A model generated the notes under the pieces. That model had not been told where the DNA came from and searched no databases. It saw only the letters and a list, made by a program, of their open reading frames with translations. Both the position numbers and the translations under genes were made by a program. This document shows, in pieces, positions 44,120-52,414 of a stretch of 64,000 nt of DNA; position 1 is the stretch's first letter; each line of letters starts with the position of its first letter. Source of the stretch: Novosphingobium sp. (GTDB taxonomy: Bacteria > Pseudomonadota > Alphaproteobacteria > Sphingomonadales > Sphingomonadaceae); assembly GCA_020446505.1 (NCBI GenBank), contig JAGREN010000025.1, positions 20,993 through 84,992 of the forward strand, read 5' to 3'.

Positions 44120-44896
44120 ATGTCCGACGTCGTTCGCTACGAGATTGTCGAGGATTGGATCGCCAGGGTCACGATCGACCGGCCGGAAAAGCGCAATGCC
44201 GTGAATGTCGAGGTCGCGCAGGGCATGGCCGAAGCGGTGCGGCGAAGCGAGACTGACGACAAGGTCCGCGTTATCGTGCTGTGTTCGTCGGGCGGGGAGG
44301 TGTTCTGCGCCGGGGCGGACCTCAAGGTCGTGTCGGAAGGGCGCGGCCACGAACTCTATGTCGACGGCATGGGCTTCGGCGGCTTCGTCGAGGCAAGGCG
44401 CAGCAAGCCGTGGATCGCAGCGGTCGGCGGGCAGGCGCTGGCAGGCGGCATGGAACTGGCGCTGGCTTGCGACATGATCGTGGCAGGCGAGGAAGCGAAA
44501 TTCGGTCTGCCCGAACCCAAGCGTGGCTTGCTGGCGGGCGCAGGCGGCGTCTCGCGCCTCGCCAAGATCATTCCCCGCAATGTCGCGACCGAGATTATCG
44601 TCACCGGCGATCCGATCACGGCCGGGCGCGCCTACGAGGTCGGCCTGCTCAATCGGGTCGTGCCGACCGGCCAGCATGTCGAGGGTGCTCTGGCCCTTGC
44701 CCGCGCCATCTCCGGCAATGCGCCGCTGGCGGTGCAGGGTGGGCTGGCTCTGGCGAAGAAGGCTCTGGACCTGAGCGACGAGGAGGGCATGCGCGCAGGC
44801 GATGCGGCAATCGCGTCTTTGCGCAAGACCGAGGACTGGCAGGAAGGCCCGCTGGCCTTCGTCGAGAAGCGCGCACCGGTCTGGAAGGGCCGCTGA
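44120..44896 (+). CDS. Enoyl-CoA hydratase/isomerase family protein (crotonase)
   Basis: A 258-residue crotonase. The oxyanion-hole loop C-A-G-A-D-L-K and A-G-G-M-E-L-A are visible, with the two glutamates in positions expected for a hydratase (Glu112 in G-M-E-L-A and Glu132 in G-L-P-E-P-K-R-G). It would hydrate a 2-enoyl-CoA of the island's pathway. The NDP-forming acyl-CoA synthetase starts two bases after its stop, so the two form one operon. Confidence 0.88.
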   Translation: MSDVVRYEIVEDWIARVTIDRPEKRNAVNVEVAQGMAEAVRRSETDDKVRVIVLCSSGGEVFCAGADLKVVSEGRGHELYVDGMGFGGFVEARRSKPWIAAVGGQALAGGMELALACDMIVAGEEAKFGLPEPKRGLLAGAGGVSRLAKIIPRNVATEIIVTGDPITAGRAYEVGLLNRVVPTGQHVEGALALARAISGNAPLAVQGGLALAKKALDLSDEEGMRAGDAAIASLRKTEDWQEGPLAFVEKRAPVWKGR

Positions 44897-44898
44897 TC

Positions 44899-46989
44899 GT
44901 GGCAAGCGACGATCTTTCGGCCTTCTTCACGCCGCGCAATATCGCTCTCGTCGGAGCGTCGGACCGTTCGGCGTGGAGCCAGATGGTCGCCGCCTGTTTC
45001 GATCTGTTCGGCCACACCGGCAAGCTCTACGCCGTCAACCGCGGCGGCAAGGAAGCGCACGGCTTTCCCGGCTATACGAGCTGCACCGAGATCCCCGATC
45101 CGGTCGATGCGGCCTTCATCTATGTGCCAGCGGCAGCCGTGGTCGAGGCGCTGCACGATTGCGCCAGGGCAAGCATCCGCAATGCCGTGATCCTCAGTTC
45201 CGGCTTTGCCGAGGCGGGCGAGGAAGGCGCGGCCATGCAGGAAGAAGTCGCTCGCACCGCGCGCGAACTCGGCATTCGCTTCCTCGGCCCCAACTCGATG
45301 GGCTTTGCCAATCTCGCCCACGGCAGCGTGATGACCTCGATCAAGTCGCGCCGTCCGGTGCGCAGGGGACGGCTGGCCATCGTTTCGCAGTCGGGCGCTC
45401 TGGTGAACGAGATGGGCAAGGTCGCCCACATCAACGGCATCGGCATCGCCTTTCTCGGCGCGACTGGCAACGAGGCGGGTCTGTCGATCACCGACCTGCT
45501 CGAATACCTTGTCGAGGACGAGGAAGTCGGCGCGATCTGCATCTATTCCGAAGGTATTCGCGACCATGCCCGGTTCATGGCTGCGGCCACGCGGGCGCGT
45601 GAACTGAAGAAGCCGGTCATCATCATCAAGCTGGGGCGTTCGGAAGTGTCCGGCGCCATCGCACAGGCGCACACCGGCTCGCTGATCGGCGATGACGGCG
45701 TGTTCGATGCGATGTGCCGCAAGACAGGGGTGATCCGCTGCTCCTCGCTCGAGGAGGTGATAGCGACGGCCAACCTGCTCGGCACTGTCGGCCCCATCAG
45801 TCCGCCGCGCATCGCGCTGTGTTCGATCTCGGGCGGAGCTTGTGCGCTGCTGGCCGACCTCTCGCACGAATATGGGCTCGATGTCGTGCCCTATACGGAA
45901 GAGACGCAGGCGGCGCTGGCCAAGGTTCTGCCCTCGTTTGCGTCGACGCTGAACCCGCTCGATACCACGGGCGTGCTCGTCCAGCAGCCGGAATTGTGGA
46001 AGGAAGTCATTCCGATCCTGTCGCGAGACGAGAATACCGGCCTCGTCATCGTCGGCCAGCCCTTGCCCAACGTCGATAGCGAACTGGCGACCCTGACCTC
46101 GACCATCGAGGCGATCACGGCCGGTTTCCGTGCCGCCGATCATCCCGCGATCATCGTCGATTTCTCCATGCAGACGCGGTCCGCCGAGCAGCTTGCCCTG
46201 CTGGAGCGGCTGGGAGTCGAACTGCCGATGCCGGGTCTGCTCATCACCGTGCGGGCGCTCGCCAACCTGCAGAACTGGTCGAAAGCGCTGGCCCGCCCGA
46301 TGGTGAGGCGCGCGCTGCCCGCACCGTCCGGCGAGCGACCGGTGGGAGAACGCGAGACGCTGGCTTTCCTTGGCAAGCATGGCGTGCCGGTCATTCCGTC
46401 GAAACTGGCGACGAGCCCGCAAGAGGCGGTCGCTGCCGCACAGACCATAGGCGGCCCGGTCGTCTGCAAGATCGCTTCGCCGGACATAGCCCACAAGACA
46501 GAGGCGGGCGGGGTGCGGCTTGGCGTCGATCCCGCAGATGCGGGCAAGGTTCATGACGAGATCTTCGCTACGGCACGCGCCTACGACCCCGACGCGCGGA
46601 TCGAAGGCGTGCTGGTCGCACCGATGCGATCCGGCGGCGCGGAACTGATCGTCGGCGTAACCAACGATCCGGAATGGGGACTTGCCCTTACCGTCGGCAC
46701 CGGGGGCGTCCTGACCGAATTGCTTGGCGACAGCCAGACCCGGCTGCTGCCCATCGACGACGAGGAAGCGCGTGACATGGTGCTTTCGCTCAAGGGCGCG
46801 AAGCTGTTGCAGGGCTTTCGCGGCGCTGCGCCTGCGGACCTCGATGCAGTCGCCAGGGCCATCGTTGCGATAGGCGATGCGGCTGCGGCGCTCGGGCCGC
46901 AACTCGCGGCTCTGGAAGTCAATCCGTTGAAGGTTTCGGGTAGCGAGATCGAGGCGCTCGACGCACTGGCGATCTGGAGCCTCGCCTGA
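44899..46989 (+). CDS. NDP-forming acyl-CoA synthetase (acetate-CoA ligase family)
   Basis: A 696-residue fused alpha-beta enzyme. Residues 1-450 carry the CoA-binding domain (N-I-A-L-V-G-A-S-D-R) and succinyl-CoA-synthetase-like domains, with the phosphohistidine in Q-A-H-T-G-S-L (His258). Residues about 470-696 are an ATP-grasp domain (A-P-M-R-S-G-G-A-E-L-I-V-G-V, G-T-G-G-V-L-T-E-L-L-G-D). The GTG at 44899 two bases after the crotonase stop is the start; upstream in-frame sequence is the crotonase gene read in another frame. It forms or cleaves an acyl-CoA with ATP/ADP, either activating the substrate or harvesting energy at the end of the route. Confidence 0.88.
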   Translation: MASDDLSAFFTPRNIALVGASDRSAWSQMVAACFDLFGHTGKLYAVNRGGKEAHGFPGYTSCTEIPDPVDAAFIYVPAAAVVEALHDCARASIRNAVILSSGFAEAGEEGAAMQEEVARTARELGIRFLGPNSMGFANLAHGSVMTSIKSRRPVRRGRLAIVSQSGALVNEMGKVAHINGIGIAFLGATGNEAGLSITDLLEYLVEDEEVGAICIYSEGIRDHARFMAAATRARELKKPVIIIKLGRSEVSGAIAQAHTGSLIGDDGVFDAMCRKTGVIRCSSLEEVIATANLLGTVGPISPPRIALCSISGGACALLADLSHEYGLDVVPYTEETQAALAKVLPSFASTLNPLDTTGVLVQQPELWKEVIPILSRDENTGLVIVGQPLPNVDSELATLTSTIEAITAGFRAADHPAIIVDFSMQTRSAEQLALLERLGVELPMPGLLITVRALANLQNWSKALARPMVRRALPAPSGERPVGERETLAFLGKHGVPVIPSKLATSPQEAVAAAQTIGGPVVCKIASPDIAHKTEAGGVRLGVDPADAGKVHDEIFATARAYDPDARIEGVLVAPMRSGGAELIVGVTNDPEWGLALTVGTGGVLTELLGDSQTRLLPIDDEEARDMVLSLKGAKLLQGFRGAAPADLDAVARAIVAIGDAAAALGPQLAALEVNPLKVSGSEIEALDALAIWSLA

Positions 46990-46992
46990 TCG

Positions 46993-47460
46993 TCAGATCG
47001 CCGTCATCTTCTTGCGGGGCTTGGCCTTGGCGGTGTCGAGCAGGGAGCCATAGGACTGGGCGGTTACGCGACTGACCGGTTCGGGATCGAGCGCCGGCGT
47101 GGCCGGTTCGGGCTGGCCCGGTTCGCTGGTCGCCTCGGAAGCCGGGTCTTGTTCGCGCTGTTCCTCGGGATCGGGAGTGTAGCTGCGCATCCGCTCGAAC
47201 ACGGTGTGCGGCAGATCTGCGTCGAATTCGATCCCGCTGACGTCGCCCTCGCTGCGGCGGACCGTCGCGGTGAAGGCATCGCCTCCTTCCGGGAAAAGAC
47301 GAAGTGCCTGACCGACGTATAGCGGGAAGCCCACGCTGCGCGCGCGGCAGCCGCTTACTGAAAGGTCAAGCAGTTCGATCTCGAGCGGCACGCCGTCGAG
47401 CAAGCGGCACGGACACCGCAGCCTGATTTCGGAGCGCTTCGAGTTGCGCTTGAATTCCAT
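46993..47460 (-). CDS. PilZ domain protein
   Basis: A 155-residue protein with a PilZ barrel in residues 5-95: the c-di-GMP-binding R-x3-R is Arg9 to Arg13 and the D-x-S-x-x-G motif is D-L-S-V-S-G (32-37). The C-terminal third is a Pro/Glu-rich, probably disordered tail. The ATG at 47460 has GGGGAAG upstream. It converges on the acyl-CoA synthetase gene (3-base gap) and is divergent from the stress membrane protein. It likely links c-di-GMP to motility or envelope functions; the output is unknown. Confidence 0.85.
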   Translation of the reverse strand: MEFKRNSKRSEIRLRCPCRLLDGVPLEIELLDLSVSGCRARSVGFPLYVGQALRLFPEGGDAFTATVRRSEGDVSGIEFDADLPHTVFERMRSYTPDPEEQREQDPASEATSEPGQPEPATPALDPEPVSRVTAQSYGSLLDTAKAKPRKKMTAI

Positions 47461-47559
47461 CCAGCTTCCCCGCGCTGGCCCACCAACCAAGCGCACCGTG
47501 TACGGGCAGCCCGTCAAGAATGCGTAAACGCGGTGTGACGAGCTTGCGATGAGCCGAGC

Positions 47560-47584
47560 GGAACATTTTCCGATCCAGGGTGTT
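47560..47584 (+). promoter_or_regulatory. EcfG-type promoter for the GlsB/YeaQ-like gene
   Basis: GGAAC at 47560-47564, 16 bases, then TGTT at 47581-47584, matching the GSR sigma factor consensus GGAAC-N16/17-cGTT. It stands 35 bases before the GTG start of the small membrane protein, a fitting distance for a short leader with AAGGAG. Confidence 0.7.
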
Positions 47585-47618
47585 TTGCAGGTCAGAAGCA
47601 CTAAAAAGGAGAAGACCC

Positions 47619-47888
47619 GTGACACTCATTCTCGTACTTATCGTCGGAGGCATCATCGGTTGGCTGGCAAGCATTCTGATGCGCACCGATGCCCAGCAGG
47701 GCATTATTCTGAACGTCGTTGTGGGCGTTATCGGCGCTCTGCTCTCCGGCTTCCTGGTCACGCCGCTTATCGGCGGTGCCCCGATTACCAGCGGCACGTT
47801 TGACGTTCTGTCGCTGTTCGCCTCGTTCCTCGGCTCAGTGATCCTGCTTGCCGTGGTCAACCTCTTCCGTCGCGGTGCGGTCCGCTAA
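47619..47888 (+). CDS. GlsB/YeaQ/YmgE family stress-response membrane protein
   Basis: An 89-residue integral membrane protein with three helices (I-L-V-L-I-V-G-G-I-I-G-W-L-A; I-L-N-V-V-V-G-V-I-G-A; L-F-A-S-F-L-G-S-V-I-L-L-A-V), the layout of the transglycosylase-associated protein family. The family motif G-G-I-I-G-W-L-A is intact. The start is GTG with AAAAGGAG seven bases upstream. Its promoter is EcfG-type and a lipoprotein gene follows 54 bases later, so both probably belong to the general stress regulon. Confidence 0.85.
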   Translation: MTLILVLIVGGIIGWLASILMRTDAQQGIILNVVVGVIGALLSGFLVTPLIGGAPITSGTFDVLSLFASFLGSVILLAVVNLFRRGAVR

Positions 47889-47942
47889 TCCGCGACAAGC
47901 GAAGGCCTTTACGTTCCAGCAATGGGGAAATGGAGTAAATCG

Positions 47943-48233
47943 ATGAACAAGATTACCAAACCCGCGCTCGCGCTCCTGGTAGCAGCCAGTGCAACCTTCG
48001 GCCTCTCGGCCTGCAACGATCCCTCGGACGACGCGGCAGAGCAGAAGGCAGAAGCCATCGAAGACGCGGCTGACGCAACCGCCGATGCGATGGAAGCCAA
48101 GGCTGACGCCATGGACGGCACCGCCGGTCCGGTAGACGTTGCCCCGGACAGCGCCGCTGAAAATAAGATGGAAGACAAGGCCGAAGCCGTTCGGGAGGCT
48201 GGTGAAAAGAAGGCCGAGGCAGTCGAGCCTTGA
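47943..48233 (+). CDS. Small Ala/Glu/Asp-rich lipoprotein
   Basis: A 96-residue protein with a signal peptide ending in the lipobox L-S-A-C, so the mature chain begins at a lipidated cysteine (Cys24). The rest is a repetitive helical sequence of E-A-I-E-D-A-A-D-A-T-A-D-A-M-E-A-K-A-D-A type with about 7- to 8-residue periodicity, like a short coiled coil or amphipathic helix. It shares the GSR-promoted transcript of the upstream gene. Similar small stress lipoproteins exist in sphingomonads; the role is unknown. Confidence 0.75.
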   Translation: MNKITKPALALLVAASATFGLSACNDPSDDAAEQKAEAIEDAADATADAMEAKADAMDGTAGPVDVAPDSAAENKMEDKAEAVREAGEKKAEAVEP

Positions 48234-48242
48234 CCTTTAGCC

Positions 48243-48312
48243 CTGCGGGGTGACAGGAGTTGTCCCGCAGAAACAAATACGGGGGATGGCGTGATCGACG
48301 CCGTCCCCCTTT
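48243..48312 (+). terminator. Terminator hairpins after the lipoprotein gene
   Basis: Two stems lie in the gap before sodB. The first is CTGCGGG (48243-48249) with CCCGCAG (48264-48270). The second, stronger one is GGGGGATGGCG (48281-48291) with CGCCGTCCCCC (48299-48309), an 11-bp stem with one G-U pair and a 7-base loop, followed by TTTC. The second is a good intrinsic terminator that separates sodB from the stress operon. Confidence 0.75.
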
Positions 48313-48360
48313 CGCGTTTCTGATCGCCCAAATCTTACTTGCCTATAACAGGAAACTGAC

Positions 48361-48975
48361 ATGACGATTTCACTGATGAAGCTCCCTTACGAAAGCGACG
48401 CACTCGCCCCCCACATCTCGGCCGAGACGCTGTCTTTTCATTATGGCAAGCATCACCAGGCCTATGTCGACAAGACCAACGCTGCCATCGAAGGCACCGA
48501 TCTTGCCGATGCCGCGCTGGAGAAAATCGTGCAGGCTGCTGCGGACAAGGGCAACGCCGGCCTGTTCAACAACGCCGCGCAGGTGTGGAATCACGGGTTC
48601 TACTGGCACAGCCTGAGCCCGCAGAAGACGTCGCCCAGCGAGAGCCTCTCGACCGCGATCGACGACGTCTTCGGATCGCTGGACAAGCTCAAGGAAGCCC
48701 TGAAGGACGAGGCCGTAGGCCACTTCGCATCGGGTTGGGCGTGGCTTGTCGTCGATGGCGGCAAGCTCAAGGTCATCTCCACCCATGACGCCGGAACTGC
48801 CCTGACCGAAGGCGTAAACCCGCTCGTCACCATCGACGTGTGGGAGCACGCCTATTATCTCGATACGCAGAACGCGCGTCCGAAATATGTCGAGAACGTT
48901 CTCGATAACCTGATCAACTGGCAGTTTGCGTCAGACAATTTCGACCGTGGAACGCCCTGGACCTATCCGGCCTGA
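48361..48975 (+). CDS. sodB: Iron superoxide dismutase
   Basis: A 204-residue cytoplasmic superoxide dismutase. The metal ligands are His27 (F-H-Y-G-K-H-H), His78 (W-N-H-G-F-Y-W), Asp159 and His163 (D-V-W-E-H-A-Y-Y). F-N-N-A-A-Q-V-W carries the glutamine typical of the iron type. The start at 48361 has AGGAAA upstream; an internal ATG five codons on has none. It lies just beside the GSR locus, converging on ecfG with a 21-base gap. I see no EcfG promoter before it. Confidence 0.94.
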   Translation: MTISLMKLPYESDALAPHISAETLSFHYGKHHQAYVDKTNAAIEGTDLADAALEKIVQAAADKGNAGLFNNAAQVWNHGFYWHSLSPQKTSPSESLSTAIDDVFGSLDKLKEALKDEAVGHFASGWAWLVVDGGKLKVISTHDAGTALTEGVNPLVTIDVWEHAYYLDTQNARPKYVENVLDNLINWQFASDNFDRGTPWTYPA

Positions 48976-48996
48976 CAGATCGCGTCGTCCGGGCCG

Positions 48997-49512
48997 CTAC
49001 CTTGCCTCTTCTCCGAGAAGGCGGGCAAGGTCGGTCCGGGCGCGCGCCACGCGGCTTTTGACCGTACCGACCGCGCAGCCGCAGATTTCGGCTGCTTCTT
49101 CATAAGTGAATCCGCTTGCCCCGACCAGCAGGATCGCCTCGCGCCGATCCTCGCTGAGCTGGGTGAGGGCGCTTTCCATGTCGGCGAGGTGGACGACGGC
49201 TTCCTGGTCCGGCTGCATCACCAGCAGATGCTCGACCACTTCGTCGTCAACGTCGGTCTGACGCGAATTTTTGCGCAGTTCGCTCAGGTAATGGTTGCGC
49301 AGGATCGTGAAGGTCCAGGCCCGGAAATTCGTGCCGGCCTCGAACCTTTCGCGCGCGCGCCATGCCCTGATGGCGGCTTCCTGTACGAGATCGTCTGCAT
49401 AGTCGACGCGGCCGCACAGGCCGCGGGCAAAGGCGCGCAAGTGAGGCAGGACGCCTGCCAGTTCGCGCTTGAATTCCGGTTCGCTGAGTGTGGTTATGGC
49501 GGTTTCAGCCAT
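48997..49512 (-). CDS. ecfG: General stress response ECF sigma factor (EcfG type)
   Basis: A 171-residue ECF sigma factor of the EcfG group. Region 2 is seen in F-A-R-G-L-C-G ... D-D-L-V-Q-E-A-A-I-R-A-W and F-R-A-W-T-F-T-I-L-R-N; region 4 in F-T-Y-E-E-A-A-E-I-C-G-C-A-V-G-T-V-K-S-R-V-A-R-A. It directs RNA polymerase to GGAAC-type promoters when NepR is removed by phosphorylated PhyR. It overlaps the nepR stop by 8 bases, so both are made from one mRNA. The ATG at 49512 fits this coupling; an in-frame ATG 10 codons earlier lies deep inside nepR. Confidence 0.93.
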   Translation of the reverse strand: MAETAITTLSEPEFKRELAGVLPHLRAFARGLCGRVDYADDLVQEAAIRAWRARERFEAGTNFRAWTFTILRNHYLSELRKNSRQTDVDDEVVEHLLVMQPDQEAVVHLADMESALTQLSEDRREAILLVGASGFTYEEAAEICGCAVGTVKSRVARARTDLARLLGEEAR

Positions 49513-49717
49513 CCTTCTTGCCGCCGCCCGCGCCGTTGTCATCGGCGTCGTCGAGCTTCTTGAGGAGATCCTCGAAGCTTCCGGGCAGCGGTTCGTCGAC
49601 CACGGAGTTGTAGATCTTCTTCAACTCGTCCGCCCAGCCGGGCTTGCCATCGCGACGGCTGTCCGGTGGCAGACCGGGGCTCTGCCCGTCTTCCGTGGAT
49701 TTGCCGCCATTGGTCAC
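49505..49717 (-). CDS. nepR: Anti-sigma factor NepR
   Basis: A 70-residue protein whose core L-K-K-I-Y-N-S-V-V-D-E-P-L-P-G-S-F-E is the diagnostic NepR region that grips EcfG and, alternatively, the sigma-like domain of PhyR. The start is chosen as GTG at 49717 with GGGAG six bases upstream, consistent with transcription from the site at 49793-49819; ATG codons at 49762 and 49777 are alternatives but lack a ribosome-binding sequence. Its last codons overlap ecfG. The promoter is EcfG-type, so the operon is autoregulated. Confidence 0.88.
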   Translation of the reverse strand: MTNGGKSTEDGQSPGLPPDSRRDGKPGWADELKKIYNSVVDEPLPGSFEDLLKKLDDADDNGAGGGKKDG

Positions 49718-49792
49718 GATGCGCTCCCGCGTAAGCTCGGTAGTCTCGACCGTACCGGTCATGGCCCGTGCCGACATGGCAAGGCAAGAGGG

Positions 49793-49819
49793 GGAACAAA
49801 TATTTGTGCACTTTGTTCC
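49793..49819. promoter_or_regulatory. Palindromic, bidirectional EcfG-type promoter
   Basis: GGAAC at 49793-49797 and GTTCC at 49815-49819, 17 bases apart, with extended arms GGAACAAA/TTTGTTCC. Read on the plus strand it is GGAAC-N16-TGTT pointing to the sensor gene at 49888; read on the minus strand it is the same, pointing to nepR-ecfG. One site can therefore serve both divergent transcripts, each using the other's -35 as its -10. Confidence 0.75.
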
Positions 49820-49887
49820 ACTCGGCATAGGATTGGGGGTAAAGATGCGAACCTGCATGAACGCGCGGCGAGGGCGAAACCGGACCA

Positions 49888-51543
49888 ATGGATAGAGAAA
49901 TCCTCGCAAGGGTGGAAAAGCAGGCCTGGTTTCACCGGTTTCCGCGCGGCTTTCCGTTCCTGCTGTTCCTGCTTGCTGCAATCGGCATGGCAATGGCCGT
50001 GATCGCCATCGAACGGGCCGACAGCGCGCGGCGCAAGGTCGAGCTTGATCGCAGCCTCACCGAAATCGCGTCGGGTATCCAGCGTCGCGCGACCGAAAGC
50101 GCCGTTGTGCTGCGCGCAGGTGCCGCGCTGTTCGAAACGCAGGACAACGTCACGTCCGAACAATTCAGCGAATTTGCGGCGGGAATGCAGCATGGCGAGG
50201 ATGGGCATGGCCAGTTATGGCTAGGCTGGTCGCGTCTGGTTCCCCTGAGCCGCCTTGCGGAATTCGAAGTGGCCATGGCGGACAACGAGGATGCCGAATT
50301 CCTTGTCCATCCCCGCCCGGCGCCCGGCACCCTCGTGACCGTGCCCGTCGTGCAGGTCGTGCCGCGTCTGGCCGCCAACCGCAGTGCGATCGGCTTCGAC
50401 ATGTATTCCGATCCCGTGAGACGAGAGGCGATCGACAAGGCGATCAGGCTCGACGATGCGGTCGCTACTGGCAAGCTGTTTACGGGGCGGAGCGGCGATT
50501 CGGATCAGGACGTCGGCTTCATCATCTATTCGCCGGTGCGAACCTCTCCCACGAGCAGTCAGATCAAGGGTTTCGTTTACAGCATATTCCGGGCCAGGGA
50601 TTTCATGGAATCGGCGGTCCAGCTGAGCAGCAAGCGCGAGATCGATATCGCCCTGTTCGACGGTCCGCCGGACGCGGACCACCTGCTGGCGCAGCGTGAT
50701 GTCGCGGGCGTTTCAGGCATGACTCTCGAGCGGCAGATTTCCGTGGCGAATCGCGAATGGACGCTGCGCGTGCGTGACAAGCGGCCAAGTCCCTTGTCCA
50801 TGCTATCGATCCTGACGATCTTTTTCGGCCTGGTCGCCGGCCTGCTGATGATGGCCATTGGCCGGCTGATGACCAAGCGGTCGGTGGAAGACCGGGAAGT
50901 GCTCGAGTGGCTGAGCAGCCAGGCATCGATCCGGGATTCGCTCACGCGCGAACTCAACCACCGGGTCAAGAACACGCTGGCCAATGTGCTTTCGATTGCG
51001 ACGCTTACGCGCCGTCGCTCAACCGATCTCGACGATTTCAGCGAGAATTTCACGGGCCGCATTCAGGCCTTGTCGGCAACTCACGACCTGCTTTCGGAAA
51101 CCAACTGGCGCGAGGCGAAGCTGGGCGAAATCGTAAGGAGCGAGCTTGCGCCCTATCTCAAGGGCGATGGAGCGCAGGCGCATATTTCAGGGCCGGAAAT
51201 CGCGCTGGCGCCCAACGATGCCATGTCGCTTGGCCTCGCGATCCACGAGCTGGCTACCAATGCCGCCAAGTACGGCGCGCTGACCACTCCGGACGGGTCG
51301 ATCCATGTCGAATGGTCGCAGACCCAGTCGAATCAGGCGGAGATCCGGTGGCGCGAGGAGGGCGGCCCACCGGTCGTTCAGCCGCAGAGGCGCGGATTCG
51401 GGCGCGACCTGATCGAAAAGATCGTCGCGCACGAACTTGGCACGCAGGTCGAACTGGAATTCGATCCGGCGGGCGTGCGTTGCACCTTGCATGTGCCGGT
51501 GCGCGCCGCCCGCGAATTCAAGCTGCGCGGATCGAAGGGCTGA
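49888..51543 (+). CDS. CHASE-domain HisKA_2 sensor of the general stress response (PhyP/PhyK type)
   Basis: A 551-residue membrane sensor. Helices at about 22-41 and 304-327 flank a periplasmic CHASE domain. The cytoplasmic part has a HisKA_2 dimerisation helix with His358 in R-E-L-N-H-R-V-K-N and an ATPase domain with H-E-L-A-T-N-A-A-K-Y-G-A-L (453 on). At this position, between nepR-ecfG and phyR, Sphingomonas melonis carries phyP, whose product controls PhyR mainly as a phosphatase. The conserved histidine means kinase activity is also possible here. It is transcribed from the palindromic EcfG site and converges on phyR. Confidence 0.87.
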   Translation: MDREILARVEKQAWFHRFPRGFPFLLFLLAAIGMAMAVIAIERADSARRKVELDRSLTEIASGIQRRATESAVVLRAGAALFETQDNVTSEQFSEFAAGMQHGEDGHGQLWLGWSRLVPLSRLAEFEVAMADNEDAEFLVHPRPAPGTLVTVPVVQVVPRLAANRSAIGFDMYSDPVRREAIDKAIRLDDAVATGKLFTGRSGDSDQDVGFIIYSPVRTSPTSSQIKGFVYSIFRARDFMESAVQLSSKREIDIALFDGPPDADHLLAQRDVAGVSGMTLERQISVANREWTLRVRDKRPSPLSMLSILTIFFGLVAGLLMMAIGRLMTKRSVEDREVLEWLSSQASIRDSLTRELNHRVKNTLANVLSIATLTRRRSTDLDDFSENFTGRIQALSATHDLLSETNWREAKLGEIVRSELAPYLKGDGAQAHISGPEIALAPNDAMSLGLAIHELATNAAKYGALTTPDGSIHVEWSQTQSNQAEIRWREEGGPPVVQPQRRGFGRDLIEKIVAHELGTQVELEFDPAGVRCTLHVPVRAAREFKLRGSKG

Positions 51544-51545
51544 CT

Positions 51546-51560
51546 GTCAGGCCACCTGAC
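51546..51560. terminator. Short hairpin between the sensor gene and phyR
   Basis: GTCAGG-CCA-CCTGAC is a 6-bp inverted repeat in the 19-bp gap between the two convergent stops. It is short, but its position suggests a shared terminator. Confidence 0.45.
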
Positions 51561-51562
51561 GC

Positions 51563-52357
51563 TCAGGGGCGCGGGCGGGTCGAGCCGAAGAACAGCGCCT
51601 GGCTGATTGCCGCGCGCACGGTCTCCTCGCGAAACGGCTTGGTGACGAGATAGGTCGGCTCGGGCCGTTCGCCCGTCAACAGGCGCTCGGGATAGGCCGT
51701 GATGAAGATCACCGGCACCTCGCCGATTTCAAGCAGTTCCTCGACCGCCTCGATGCCCGAGCTGCCATCGGCCAACTGAATGTCGGCCAGGACGAGTCCG
51801 GCCGGTTTCCTGCGGAACTCGGCAATGGCCTGGCTGTGCGTAGCTGCCGTGCCCGTGACCGTATGCCCCATGTCGGAGACAAGGCCTTCGAGTTGCATCG
51901 AAATCAGCGGTTCGTCCTCGATAATGAGAACCTCGGTTGCCGTTTCGCTGGCGATTTCCGCGAAAGCCTGCTGCACCAGCACATCGACTTCCTCGGCGGT
52001 CAGGCCAAGCACCGTGCCGGCGTCTTCGTTCGAGAAATCCTCGATCGTCGTGAGCAGCAGCGCCTGCCGATGGGCAGGGGCCACGGCCGAGAGCCGGTCC
52101 TGCACGATGCGTTCGGAAGAACCGTCGTCGGGCAGGGCAGGGACTTCGTCGACCGAACCGCTCGCCCAGATCCGGGTGAAAGCGGAGTAGAGCGCGACGC
52201 GGCTCTTTGCGATCTCGTCGCGCAGGTCATTATCCGAAAGCGCGGCTTCGAGCGTGGCGCGGACATAGGCGTCACCCGACGCCTGCGAGCCGGTCAGCGC
52301 CCTCGCATAGCGCCGCAGGTAAGGCAGGTTTGCGCCAATCTGATCGGATATCGCCAT
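51563..52357 (-). CDS. phyR: General stress response regulator PhyR
   Basis: A 264-residue anti-anti-sigma response regulator. Residues 1-135 form the sigma-factor-like domain (L-P-Y-L-R-R-Y-A-R-A-L-T-G, then F-S-N-E-D-A-G-T-V-L-G-L-T-A-E-E-V) that mimics EcfG. Residues 142-260 are the receiver, with acidic pocket Glu147/Asp148, phosphoacceptor Asp192 in L-A-D-I-Q-L-A-D, Thr220 and Lys240. Phosphorylation opens it to sequester NepR, freeing EcfG. The ATG at 52357 has GAGGAACAT upstream. A GGAAC-type promoter match lies about 60 bases further up. Confidence 0.96.
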   Translation of the reverse strand: MAISDQIGANLPYLRRYARALTGSQASGDAYVRATLEAALSDNDLRDEIAKSRVALYSAFTRIWASGSVDEVPALPDDGSSERIVQDRLSAVAPAHRQALLLTTIEDFSNEDAGTVLGLTAEEVDVLVQQAFAEIASETATEVLIIEDEPLISMQLEGLVSDMGHTVTGTAATHSQAIAEFRRKPAGLVLADIQLADGSSGIEAVEELLEIGEVPVIFITAYPERLLTGERPEPTYLVTKPFREETVRAAISQALFFGSTRPRP

Positions 52358-52414
52358 ATGTTCCTCGCATGCGGGTCGTTGCCCGGAATCACTATTGTCC
52401 GGGCCTCGTGCCAT

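Noticed and set aside
44281-44898. An N-terminal extension of the NDP-forming synthetase
   Set aside because: The stretch is the crotonase gene in another frame; the family start fits the GTG at 44899.
44632-46902. A 756-codon open frame antisense to the NDP-forming synthetase
   Set aside because: The plus-strand gene has all family motifs; the antisense product is Arg/Asp-rich without recognisable domains.
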